Assembly (NCBI RefSeq): GCF_900240335.1
Contig: NZ_LT964979.1
Coordinates: forward strand, 2,790,001 to 2,854,000
Origin: Flavimobilis massiliensis
Lineage (GTDB): Bacteria; Actinomycetota; Actinomycetes; Actinomycetales; Cellulomonadaceae
Length of the DNA: 64,000 nucleotides
Direction of reading: 5' to 3'
Position numbers and translations under genes: made by a program. The notes under the pieces are model-generated. The model saw only the letters and a program-made list of their open reading frames with translations, was not told the DNA's origin and did no database searches. Shown in pieces: positions 34,686 through 42,467 of the stretch. The number at the start of each line of letters is the position of its first letter. The first letter of the stretch is position 1.

Positions 34686-35579
34686 ATGAGCAACCCGATG
34701 CTTCCTGCCGCCGGGCGTGGACCGGTTCCCGCGGTGCCGACGCTGCCCGAGGGGACGGCCGTCGCGTCCTTCCGCACGTACCTCGAGGCGCAGAAGGCCG
34801 TCGACCACCTGTCCGACGAGGCGTTCCCCGTCCAGTCGCTGACGATCGTCGGCGACGACCTGCGCATGGTCGAGCGCGTGACGGGCCGCCTCACGTACGG
34901 CCGCGTCGCGGCGGGCGGGCTCATGTCGGGCGCGTGGTTCGGACTCTTCATCGGTCTGCTGCTCTCGATGTTCTCGAGCGACGGCTCGGGGTTCCCAATC
35001 CTCGCGGCGGTGCTCATGGGCGCCGCGTTCACGACGATGTTCTCGCTCATCTCCTACGCACTGACGCGCGGCAAGCGTGACTTCACGTCGCAGAGCCAGA
35101 TCGTCGCGACGCGCTACACGGTGCTGTGCCGCACCGAGCACGCGTCGCGTGCGCGCGAGATGCTCGCCGCGGCGGGTATCCGCTCGACCGCAGGCGGCCC
35201 GACGGTTCCGGCGGGGCCGGACGTCGTCCACGGCTTCCCGGCGCCGGCGGTGCCGCCGCGCGGCGCTGACGTGGCGGTGGTGCCCGACGGCCCTGCGGCG
35301 CCGGTCGCGCCGACGGGCCAGCCGCGTCCGTCGTCGATCTCGTCGCAGTACGTGACCCCCGACGGCCGCCCGCGCTACGGCGTGCGCCACGAGGACCTCC
35401 AGCCCGACGGCACACCGAGGCCGGAGGCGGTCGCATCGGAGCCGGACGCCTCGTCGTCGGACCCTGCGTCGTCGTCGGACCCCGCGTCGTCGTCGGACCC
35501 CGGGTCGCCGTCGAGCCCCTCCTCGTCGTCGGAACCTGCGCCCGACCCGTACCGCCCGCCAGCACCACCCACCGAGTGA
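34686..35579 (+). CDS. General stress protein-like membrane protein
   Basis: 297 aa. The N-terminal domain (about 20-80) VASFRTYLEAQKAVDHLSDE resembles general stress protein 17M domains. Two membrane segments at about 78-98 and 102-122 (LMSGAWFGLFIGLLLSMF) follow, then a long Pro/Ala/Ser-rich tail with SSDPAS repeats. CATGAT (34674-34679) ends 6 nt before ATG 34686, leaderless pattern. Divergent from the MgtE-like gene with 70 nt between starts. Function unknown. Confidence 0.8.
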   Translation: MSNPMLPAAGRGPVPAVPTLPEGTAVASFRTYLEAQKAVDHLSDEAFPVQSLTIVGDDLRMVERVTGRLTYGRVAAGGLMSGAWFGLFIGLLLSMFSSDGSGFPILAAVLMGAAFTTMFSLISYALTRGKRDFTSQSQIVATRYTVLCRTEHASRAREMLAAAGIRSTAGGPTVPAGPDVVHGFPAPAVPPRGADVAVVPDGPAAPVAPTGQPRPSSISSQYVTPDGRPRYGVRHEDLQPDGTPRPEAVASEPDASSSDPASSSDPASSSDPGSPSSPSSSSEPAPDPYRPPAPPTE

Positions 35580-35594
35580 CGCCTCACCGCCGCT

Positions 35595-35643
35595 GACTCG
35601 GAGGTCCCCAGCACCATCGAACGGTGCTGGGGACCTCCGAGTC
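35595..35643. terminator. Perfect 21-bp hairpin, bidirectional
   Basis: Arms 35595-35615 and 35623-35643 are exact complements around a 7-nt loop (atcgaac); core GGTCCCCAGCACC. No T-run. Lies between convergent genes together with a second hairpin just downstream. Confidence 0.8.
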
Positions 35644-35658
35644 GGGAGGCAGACCGGC

Positions 35659-35695
35659 GAGGGCCCCTGCACCGTTGCACGGTGCAGGGGCCCTC
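35659..35695. terminator. Perfect 16-bp hairpin, bidirectional
   Basis: Arms 35659-35674 and 35680-35695 are exact complements around TTGCA; core GGGCCCCTGCACCG. It starts 15 nt after the first hairpin and ends 13 nt before the convergent aminopeptidase stop. The inner CAGCACC and TGCACC parts of the two hairpins are similar. Confidence 0.8.
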
Positions 35696-35708
35696 GGTTC
35701 TCGCGGGG

Positions 35709-37253
35709 TCAGCGCAGGCTCGCCATCCATGCCTCGACCTCGTCGGCCGTGCGCGGGAGCGCCGCCGTGAGGTTCTCGTTGCCGTCGGCCGTGACGAGCA
35801 CGTCGTCCTCGATGCGCACGCCGATGCCCCGGTACTCGGCGGGCACGAGCATGTCGTCCGCCTTGAAGTACAGGCCCGGCTCGATCGTGAAGATCATGCC
35901 CGGCGTGATCGTCCCGCCGACGTACATGTCACGACGCGCCTGCGCGCAGTCGTGGACGTCGATGCCGAGGTGGTGGCTCGTGCCGTGGACCATCCAGCGG
36001 CGGTGGTGCTGGCCCTCGGGCGACAGCGCGACCTCGGCGGTGACACCCTCGGGCAGCAGGCCCCACTCGGCGACCTTGCGGGCGATGACCTCCATCGCGG
36101 CGGCGTGCACGTCGGAGAAGATGTTGCCCGGCACGGCGGCCTCGAACGCGGCGTCCGCCGCCTCGCGCACAGCCTCGTACACCTTGCGCTGCACGTCCGT
36201 GAACGTCCCCGAGACGGGCAGGGTGCGCGTGACGTCGGCCGTGTAGAGGGAGTCGACCTCGACGCCCGCGTCGACGAGGATGAGCTCGCCCTCGCGGACC
36301 TTGCCGTCGTTGCGGATCCAGTGGAGGGTCGTCGCGTGGTCGCCCGCCGCCGCGATCGTGTCGTAGCCGACCGCGTTGCCCTCGATGCGGGCGTTGCCGT
36401 CGAACACGGCCTCGACGACGCGCTCGCCGCGCTCGTGCGCGACGGCGCGCGGCAGGGCGCGCACGATCTCCTCGAAGCCCGTGACCGACGCGGCGACGGC
36501 TGCGCGCATCTGCGCGATCTCCCACGCGTCCTTGACGAGACGCAGCTCCGAGGCCGCCTCGGCAAGACGAGCGTCGTCGGCCTCCTCGACCCCGGCCGCG
36601 GCGCGCACGGCCTCGACGAGCGCCGTGACGTGCTCGTCTGCCTCCGCGACGACGAGCAGCTCCGTGCCCGCACCGACGTCCTTCGAGATCGCGTCTTCGA
36701 GCGCGTCGAGGTGCTGCGTCTCGACGCCGAGGACGACGGCGAGGTCCTCGAGCGTCGGGCGCGGCCCGACCCAGAACTCGCCGTACCGCGAGCTCGAGAA
36801 GAACTCGTCCGTGTCGCGGCCCGAGGCCGGACGGAAGTAGAGGACCGCGTCGTGACCGCTGTCGGCGCGCGGGTGCAGCACGAGCACGGCGTCGGGCTCC
36901 TGGTCCGTGCCGAGCCCCGTGAGGTGCGCGAACGCGCTGTGGGGGCGGAAGCGGTAGTCGGTGTCGTTCGAGCGGACCTTGAGCGGCCCGGCCGGCACGA
37001 CGAGGCGCGCGCCCGGGAACTGCGCGGAGAGCGCGTCGCGACGGGCCTGCGCGTAGTCGGCGACCTCGGCGCGCTCGGGCGCGGTTCCGGTGCGCGGGCC
37101 CCAGCCGGACATGACGAAGTCGCGGAACGCCGAGGAGTCGGGGCGCTGCGAGCGCTGCTCGCCGCGAGCCGCGAGCGACTGGTCGGGGGTGTCGGTGCCC
37201 GTCGCGTCGGGCGTCAGGTCCTGGTTGCCGGGGGTGAGGGCGTCGGTGCTCAT
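35709..37253 (-). CDS. pepP: Xaa-Pro aminopeptidase (PepP, M24B)
   Basis: 514 aa. The N-terminal creatinase-like domain is preceded by a 40-residue polar lead. The C-terminal pita-bread domain keeps the metal ligands: Asp in LVDAGVEVDS and YTADVTRT, His in MVHGTSHHLGIDVHD, Glu in FTIEPGLYF and VRIEDDVLV. Removes N-terminal residues linked to proline. A good Shine-Dalgarno (ggaggt) precedes ATG 37253. Divergent from the PHP gene with 83 nt between. Confidence 0.95.
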   Translation of the reverse strand: MSTDALTPGNQDLTPDATGTDTPDQSLAARGEQRSQRPDSSAFRDFVMSGWGPRTGTAPERAEVADYAQARRDALSAQFPGARLVVPAGPLKVRSNDTDYRFRPHSAFAHLTGLGTDQEPDAVLVLHPRADSGHDAVLYFRPASGRDTDEFFSSSRYGEFWVGPRPTLEDLAVVLGVETQHLDALEDAISKDVGAGTELLVVAEADEHVTALVEAVRAAAGVEEADDARLAEAASELRLVKDAWEIAQMRAAVAASVTGFEEIVRALPRAVAHERGERVVEAVFDGNARIEGNAVGYDTIAAAGDHATTLHWIRNDGKVREGELILVDAGVEVDSLYTADVTRTLPVSGTFTDVQRKVYEAVREAADAAFEAAVPGNIFSDVHAAAMEVIARKVAEWGLLPEGVTAEVALSPEGQHHRRWMVHGTSHHLGIDVHDCAQARRDMYVGGTITPGMIFTIEPGLYFKADDMLVPAEYRGIGVRIEDDVLVTADGNENLTAALPRTADEVEAWMASLR

Positions 37254-37336
37254 ACCTCCATCGTCCCACCCTCCGCGCGCGAGCGTGGGTGACCGTCGTC
37301 TCCCTAGGTCCCGGAGCGCTGAGCCTAGAGTGGGGT

Positions 37337-38212
37337 GTGCTCATCGACCTCCACACCCACTCGCACGTCTCGGACGGGACGGACGCGCCCGCGGCGCTCG
37401 TCGCCGCAGCGGCGGGGCGGGGCTCCGCGTCGGCGCTCGCGGACGGCGTGTCACGGCTCGACGTCGTGGCGCTCACGGATCACGACACGGTGGGCGGCTG
37501 GGACGAGGCCGCGGCAGCGGCGCGTGAGCATGGCATCGACCTCGTCCTCGGCACGGAGGTCTCCGCGCGTGCCGAGGGCATCTCGGTGCACCTTCTGAGT
37601 TACCTCCACGACCCGCAGGACGTGGGGCTGCTCGCCCTGTTCGACGCCGTGCGGACGTCGCGCGACGGGCGGGCGCGGGCCATGGTCGATCGGCTCGGGG
37701 CCGACTTCCCGGTGTCCTGGGACGACGTCGTCGCCCAGACGCAGCCCGGTACGACGATCGGCCGACCCCACATCGCTGACGCGCTCGTCGCCGCAGGTGT
37801 GTGCGCGTCGCGGGACGTCGCGTTCGCCGACCTGCTCCACACCGGCTCCCCGTACTACGTGCGGCACGCGGTGCCCGACGCTCCCGACGCGGTGCGCGCG
37901 ATCGTCGCCGCGGGAGGAGTCGCCGTCATGGCGCACCCCGGTGCCCACATGCGGGGACGGATCGTCTCGGATGCCGTCATCGAGGAGCTCGCGGCCGCCG
38001 GACTGGCAGGCTTGGAGGTCGCCCACCGGGACAACGACGACGCGCAGCGCGCGCGCCTCGACCGGCTCGCGCAGCGCCTCGGACTGCTGACGACGGGCTC
38101 GAGCGACTTCCACGGTGACGGCAAGCCCAACCGCCTTGGGGAGAACCTCACCTCCAGCGAGGCGCTCGCCGAGATCGAGCGCCGTGGCACGACAAGAATG
38201 GTCCGCGCGTGA
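37337..38212 (+). CDS. PHP-domain phosphoesterase (3',5'-nucleoside bisphosphate phosphatase type)
   Basis: 291 aa from GTG 37337. PHP motifs in order: DLHTHSHVSDG, LTDHDTVGG, LGTEVSA, MAHPGAH and SSDFHGDGKPN, supplying the metal-binding His and Asp residues of a trinuclear site. Related proteins hydrolyse AMP or 3',5'-nucleotides. TAGAGT at 37326-37331 ends 5 nt before the start, so leaderless. GTGA overlap with marC downstream. Confidence 0.92.
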   Translation: MLIDLHTHSHVSDGTDAPAALVAAAAGRGSASALADGVSRLDVVALTDHDTVGGWDEAAAAAREHGIDLVLGTEVSARAEGISVHLLSYLHDPQDVGLLALFDAVRTSRDGRARAMVDRLGADFPVSWDDVVAQTQPGTTIGRPHIADALVAAGVCASRDVAFADLLHTGSPYYVRHAVPDAPDAVRAIVAAGGVAVMAHPGAHMRGRIVSDAVIEELAAAGLAGLEVAHRDNDDAQRARLDRLAQRLGLLTTGSSDFHGDGKPNRLGENLTSSEALAEIERRGTTRMVRA

Positions 38213-38829
38213 GCGACATCGTCAACCTGCGCCTCCTCACCGAGGTCTTCATCACGCTCTTCGTCATCATGGACCCGCCCGGGATCGTGCCGATCTTCCT
38301 CGGCCTCACGGGTGCCATGACAGCCAAGGAACGGCACCGCGCCGCGCGTCAGGCCGTGCTCGTCGCCGCGGGCGTCATCGTCGCGTTCGCGCTCTTCGGG
38401 CAGAGCCTGCTCGACTACATGCACATCTCGCTGCCCGCGCTGCAGGCGTCGGGTGGTCTCCTGCTGCTGCTCATCGCGCTCGACCTCCTCACGGGCAAGA
38501 TGGAGGACCCCGCGGCGCCCAACGGCAACGTCAACATTGCGATGGTGCCGCTCGGGACGCCGCTGCTCGCCGGGCCGGGTGCGATCGTCGCCGCGATGCT
38601 CTTCGTGCAGCGGGTCGACGGGACGTCCGCGGACTGGCTCGCCGTCGTGCTGGGGTTCGCGGGCGTCGTCCTGTCGATGTGGGTCGCGATGCGGTTCGCG
38701 GGTGTCATCCTGCGGATCCTCGGCGAGTCGGGGACGCTCCTCGTCACGCGGATCGCAGGCCTGCTGCTCGCGGCGATCGCGGTGCAGCTCGTCGCGGACG
38801 CGGTGACGGCGTTCATCCAGACGGCGTAG
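38209..38829 (+). CDS. MarC family integral membrane protein
   Basis: 206 aa with six membrane segments. MarC/UPF0056 signatures: FVIMDPPGIVPIFLGLTG, GTPLLAGPGAIVAAMLF and ITRIAGLLLAAIAVQL-like end (TRIAGLLLAAIAVQL). Function unresolved in the family; the old link to multiple antibiotic resistance has not held. Coupled to the PHP gene by a 4-nt overlap. A run of palindromic repeats follows. Confidence 0.93.
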   Translation: MSDIVNLRLLTEVFITLFVIMDPPGIVPIFLGLTGAMTAKERHRAARQAVLVAAGVIVAFALFGQSLLDYMHISLPALQASGGLLLLLIALDLLTGKMEDPAAPNGNVNIAMVPLGTPLLAGPGAIVAAMLFVQRVDGTSADWLAVVLGFAGVVLSMWVAMRFAGVILRILGESGTLLVTRIAGLLLAAIAVQLVADAVTAFIQTA

Positions 38830-38844
38830 CGCGGCCTGCTGCTG

Positions 38845-39150
38845 GTGAGGCGGCTCGATAGCCCATCCGTGCGCTTCCCGTGTACGGATCTGCTACCGAG
38901 CGTGCTTCGGAGGCTGGGCTGGCGACGACGTCGGCCGTGAGGTGGCTCGATAGCCCATCCGTGCGCTTCCCGCGTACGGATCCGCTATCGAGAGCGCATC
39001 GGAGGCTGGGCTGGCGACGACGTCGGCCGTGAGGTGGCTCGATAGCCGATCCGTGCACGCGTGGCGCACGAATCGGCTATCGGGGAGAGGCCGCCCCCGG
39101 TCGATAGTGGATCGGTACGTGGATGGTGCATCGATCGGCTATCGAGCCAC
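38845..39150. repeat. 92-bp tandem repeat with nested palindromes
   Basis: Two near-identical 92-bp units (38845-38936, 38937-39028) are followed by a diverged third unit and a fourth hairpin, to 39150. Each unit begins GTGAGGnGGCTCGATAGCC and carries an inverted repeat: in unit 2 CTCGATAGCCCATCCGTGCG pairs with the sequence ending CGGATCCGCTATCGAG, in unit 3 CGATAGCCGATCCGTGC with GCACGAATCGGCTATCG. The array closes with GGCTATCGAGCCAC, the complement of the unit head. Together with the hairpin at 39210-39255 it fills the 446-nt gap after marC. No ORF here looks real. Confidence 0.85.
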
Positions 39151-39209
39151 GAGGGTGGTGCACCACTGCGCGAAGGCTCCGTCTCTCCGTCGGGAAGCCG
39201 GTCGACGCG

Positions 39210-39255
39210 GGAAGGCCCCGTCACGCTCGTCGGGACGAGCGTGACGGGGCCTTCC
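39210..39255. terminator. Perfect 22-bp hairpin next to the DEAD-box helicase stop
   Basis: Arms 39210-39231 and 39234-39255 are exact complements (core GGCCCCGTCACGCTCGTC). It lies 20 nt past the helicase stop on the minus strand, so it probably ends that mRNA and perhaps marC readthrough too. Confidence 0.75.
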
Positions 39256-39275
39256 GTCATCGATGCTGCCGAGCC

Positions 39276-40925
39276 TCAGGCCTCGGTCGCGGGTGCCTGA
39301 CCTTCGACGGGCGAGCCGCCGCGGGTCCGGCGACGACCGCCGCGCGACCGGCGACGCTGACCGCCCTCGACCTTCTCGCCGTCCTCACGCGGGGCACGGT
39401 TCGCGTCAGAGGCGCGGTTGGCAGCTGCGCCGTCAGCGCGCTCCGCACGGCCCTCGCCGCGGCCACGGCCGCCGTCGCGCCGCTCGCCGTCACGACGCTC
39501 GCCGCGACCGGCGCCACGCCCACGACCGCCGTCACGACGCTCGCCGCGACCGCCGTCACGACCCGCGCCGGCAGGCTTGCCGCCGCGCTTGCCGGTCTCG
39601 CCGAGGTCCTCGAGCACCTCGCCCGCGAGGCCCTCGAGCACCTGCTTTGACTTCGGCAGGCGGCCCTTGGTGCCCTCGGGGATGTTGAGGTCGGTGTAGA
39701 GGTGCGGGCTCGACGAGTAGGTCTCGACGGGCTCGGGCACGCCGAGGCCGAGGGCCTTGTCGATGAGCGACCAGCGGGGCACGTCGTCCCAGTCGACGAA
39801 CGTCACCGCGGTGCCCTTGTTGCCCGCGCGGCCCGTGCGGCCCGTGCGGTGGAGGTAGGTCTTCTCGTCCTCGGGACACTGGTAGTTGACCACGTGCGTG
39901 ACGTCGTCGACGTCGATGCCGCGCGCCGCGACGTCGGTCGCGACGAGCACGTCGACCTTGTTGTTGCGGAAGGCGCGCAGCGCCTGCTCGCGCGCGCCCT
40001 GGCCGAGGTCGCCGTGGAGCGAGCCGGCCGCGAAGCCGCGGTCGACGAGCTCGTCGGCCACCTTGGCGGCGGTGCGCTTGGTGCGCGCGAAGACGATCGT
40101 GCGGCCGCGGCCCTCCGACTGGAGGATGCGCGCGAGGACCTCGACCTTGTCGAGCGCGTGCGCGCGGTAGACGACCTGCTTGATGTCCTTCTTCGTGAGG
40201 CCCTCGTCGTCCGGGTCCGCGGCGCGGATGTGCGTCGGGTGCGACATGTAGCGGCGGGCCATCGCGACGACGGCGCCGGGCATGGTCGCCGAAAAGAGCA
40301 TGGTGTGGCGGTTCGCCGGGGTGCGCGAGAGGAGCGTCTCGACGTCGGGCAGGAAGCCGAGGTCGAGCATCTCGTCGGCCTCGTCGAGGACGACGCACTT
40401 GACGTGCGAGAGCACGAGGTGACCCTGCTTGAGGAGGTCGATCATGCGTCCGGGCGTGCCGACGACGACGTCGACGCCGTTGTTGAGGGCCTCGATCTGC
40501 GGCTCGTACGCGCGACCGCCGTAGACCTGGACGATGCGGACGGAGCGCTTGCGCGACGCGGTCGCGAGGTCGTTCGCGACCTGGACGGCGAGCTCACGCG
40601 TCGGCAGGACGACGAGCGCCTGCGGCTTGCCTGCAAACGGGAGCGTGTCGTAGCCCTCCTCGCCAGGGGCGATGACGCGGTGGAGCAGCGGGACGCCGAA
40701 GCCGAGCGTCTTGCCCGTACCGGTCTTGGCCTGGCCGATGATGTCGTGGCCCTGCATGGCGACGGGCAGCGTCATCGCCTGGATGGGGAAGGGGTGGGTG
40801 ATGCCGGCGTCGGCGAGGGCCTCGACGATCTCCGGACGGACGCCGAAGTCACCGAAGGTGACGTCGGCGGAGGACTGGACGCTCGCGGCGACGGCCGCGG
40901 GCTCGGTGGTGGACTCGGTGGGCAC
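39276..40925 (-). CDS. DEAD-box ATP-dependent RNA helicase
   Basis: 549 aa from GTG 40925. Motif I AKTGTGKT, motif II VLDEADEMLD, motif III FSATMPG, motif VI HRTGRTGRAGNKG; the Q motif sits in FGVRPEIVEALADAGITHPF. The C-terminal 110 residues are Arg/Gly-rich (GGRGERRDGGRGRGAGRG), a nonspecific RNA-binding tail. Resembles the CshA/DeaD group used in ribosome assembly and cold adaptation. The mRNA may have a leader, since no -10 lies close to the start. Confidence 0.95.
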   Translation of the reverse strand: MPTESTTEPAAVAASVQSSADVTFGDFGVRPEIVEALADAGITHPFPIQAMTLPVAMQGHDIIGQAKTGTGKTLGFGVPLLHRVIAPGEEGYDTLPFAGKPQALVVLPTRELAVQVANDLATASRKRSVRIVQVYGGRAYEPQIEALNNGVDVVVGTPGRMIDLLKQGHLVLSHVKCVVLDEADEMLDLGFLPDVETLLSRTPANRHTMLFSATMPGAVVAMARRYMSHPTHIRAADPDDEGLTKKDIKQVVYRAHALDKVEVLARILQSEGRGRTIVFARTKRTAAKVADELVDRGFAAGSLHGDLGQGAREQALRAFRNNKVDVLVATDVAARGIDVDDVTHVVNYQCPEDEKTYLHRTGRTGRAGNKGTAVTFVDWDDVPRWSLIDKALGLGVPEPVETYSSSPHLYTDLNIPEGTKGRLPKSKQVLEGLAGEVLEDLGETGKRGGKPAGAGRDGGRGERRDGGRGRGAGRGERRDGERRDGGRGRGEGRAERADGAAANRASDANRAPREDGEKVEGGQRRRSRGGRRRTRGGSPVEGQAPATEA

Positions 40926-41244
40926 GGTGCCTCGTTCTGTGTGCGAGGTGCGGACGGCGCTCGCCAGCGTGGGGTCCGCGCGGCGCGGAGGCGGGCTGGG
41001 CCCGTGCCCGCGGCGAGACGCTCTCGGCGGCCGGCGCGTCCGCGCCGGATGTGGCCGGAAGCCGATCGCGCAGTTCTTCCGGTCGCACGCCTCCGCCGGG
41101 GCGGGCGGTGCGGCCGGGAGTCGTCATGATTCACAAGGTGTCGAGACGACCGGGCATCCGATGTACCGGGCCAGGATATCTGACGCGGTCAAGGACCGGC
41201 GGGACGCGGCCGCCCGCGCGGGGCGTGAGTCCTACGATGGGGGG
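40926..41244. other. Divergent intergenic region with a perfect 8-bp palindrome
   Basis: 319 nt between the divergent DEAD-box helicase and ferritin-like genes. No gene was recognised. CCGGCGCG-tc-CGCGCCGG lies at 41031-41048. The plus-strand end contains the -10 of the ferritin-like gene. The minus-strand part is probably the 5' leader of the helicase mRNA, as such genes often have long regulatory leaders. Confidence 0.5.
41233..41238 (+). promoter_or_regulatory. Leaderless -10 element of the ferritin-like gene
   Basis: TACGAT ends 6 nt (all G) before ATG 41245, the same geometry as at 4466, 6586, 9145, 26487 and 58916. Confidence 0.6.
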
Positions 41245-41973
41245 ATGCCGACCTCGTCCGAGACCCCTGACCTCACGCCTGCGACCTCGTCCGACGCCGC
41301 GCACGACGCGGGCGACGTGCTCGCGCTCGTCGCCCAGATGGAGACGGTGGCGTTCCTGCGGTTCGCGGGCGCGGCCGCGGAGACGACGGACCCTGAGCGT
41401 CGGCTGCAGCTCGCCCGCCTTGCGGGGGCGTCGCTCGCCCGGCAGGAGCGGGTGCTCGACCGGGCGGGGGAGGTCCTCGGGACGTCCGAGGCGGCGCTTG
41501 CGTTGTACGTCGCGTTCGAGGGCGCGTTCGACGAGTTCAACGCCCGGACGCGTGCGAGCGGCTGGTGGGAGGAGCTCGTCAAGGGGTATGTCGGCCATGG
41601 GGTCGCGTACGACTTCTGCCGGATCGTCGCCGGCGCGCTCGACCCCGCGTCGCGGGACATCGTCGTCGATGTCATTGACGGGGAGTTGACGTCGGAGTCG
41701 GCGATCACGCTCGTCGACGAGGCGACGAACGACGACGAGCAGCTCGCGTCGCGGCTCGCGCTGTGGGGCCGTCGGGTCGTCGGTGAGGCGCTGAGCGTCG
41801 TCCAGGTCCTGCTCACGGACAACGCGTCGCTCCAGCGGCTTCTCGCGCGCGCGGTCGCGCTGCGGTTCGAGGGGACCGACGACGAGGTGCCGGCAGCGCC
41901 GTCCGCGTGGCTCTTCGGTCAGCTGACCGCCGAGCATGCGCGGCGCATGTCGCGCGTCGGGCTCGCGGCCTGA
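41245..41973 (+). CDS. Ferritin-like fold protein (MiaE-like group)
   Basis: 242 aa, mostly alpha helical. Residues about 20-215 form the four-helix bundle with acidic sites such as METVAFLRFAG, RLAGASLARQERVLD and DVIDGELTSESA. Actinobacterial members are annotated as ferritin-like or tRNA hydroxylase-like, and I cannot tell whether all iron ligands are kept. It lies next to DUF3107 and the RNA helicase as in related genomes. Starts leaderless at ATG 41245. Confidence 0.78.
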   Translation: MPTSSETPDLTPATSSDAAHDAGDVLALVAQMETVAFLRFAGAAAETTDPERRLQLARLAGASLARQERVLDRAGEVLGTSEAALALYVAFEGAFDEFNARTRASGWWEELVKGYVGHGVAYDFCRIVAGALDPASRDIVVDVIDGELTSESAITLVDEATNDDEQLASRLALWGRRVVGEALSVVQVLLTDNASLQRLLARAVALRFEGTDDEVPAAPSAWLFGQLTAEHARRMSRVGLAA

Positions 41974-41991
41974 CAGGCGTCCGCGGGTACG

Positions 41992-42027
41992 ACGACGCCC
42001 TCCTCGCCGTGGCGGGGAGGGCGTCGT
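41992..42027. terminator. Bidirectional hairpin between ferritin-like and DUF3107 genes
   Basis: Perfect 12-bp arms ACGACGCCCTCC (41992-42003) and GGAGGGCGTCGT (42016-42027); an inner CGCC/GGCG pair extends the stem. Sits in the 72-nt gap between convergent genes. Confidence 0.75.
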
Positions 42028-42045
42028 GCTGCGCGGACGCGTGTG

Positions 42046-42270
42046 TCAGATGGTGCCGAAGCCGACGCGTCGCTGCTCCTCGGCGCCGATCTCGACGTAG
42101 CCGATCGTCGCGGTCGGCACGAGGACACGACGGCCGCGGTGGTCGGTGAGGTCGAGGACGGTGCCGCCGTCGAGGGCCTTGGCGACGGCCGCGGCGACCT
42201 CCTCGGCGCTCGCGTCGGTCTCGACGACGATCTCGCGGGTGAGGTTCTGCACGCCGATCGTGATCTCCAC
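42046..42270 (-). CDS. DUF3107 family protein
   Basis: 74 aa from GTG 42270 (VEITIGVQNLTREIVVETDA), set by an excellent Shine-Dalgarno aaggagg 5 nt upstream. Family-typical blocks are ASAEEVAAAVAKAL, RVLVPTATIGYVEIG and the C-terminal RRVGFG. Small conserved actinobacterial protein of unknown function that is usually found beside this helicase and ferritin-like cluster. Confidence 0.92.
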   Translation of the reverse strand: MEITIGVQNLTREIVVETDASAEEVAAAVAKALDGGTVLDLTDHRGRRVLVPTATIGYVEIGAEEQRRVGFGTI

Positions 42271-42428
42271 GTCGACCTCCTTGGGTTCGGACGGACCGGT
42301 TCTCGGTGCCAGCATCCCACCTCGTGCGGGGCGTCGTGGGCGTGTTCGCCCAGCGCGCACAGGGCAGGTGCGGCACGCGGTTCGCGTCGGCCCGGGGAAT
42401 GTCGGTGGCTCGTGATGAGATGCGAGGC

Positions 42429-42467
42429 ATGAGCAACGGACCGGTGGACTGCGGGGTGGAGGCGTGA
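42429..42467 (+). CDS. Possible 12-residue leader peptide overlapping adnA
   Basis: ATG 42429 encodes MSNGPVDCGVEA; its stop TGA (42465-42467) overlaps the adnA GTG start (GTGA). adnA has only a poorly spaced ggagg inside this ORF, so reinitiation may set adnA translation. A weak TGAGAT lies 7 nt upstream. This could be chance. Confidence 0.3.
   Translation: MSNGPVDCGVEA

Noticed and set aside
38845..39150. CRISPR array
   Set aside because: Only two to three units, no unique spacers, and units contain internal palindromes; no cas genes.
38985..39300. Short ORFs of 70-100 codons in the 92-bp repeat array on both strands
   Set aside because: They only translate the repeat units and have no Shine-Dalgarno or -10 support.
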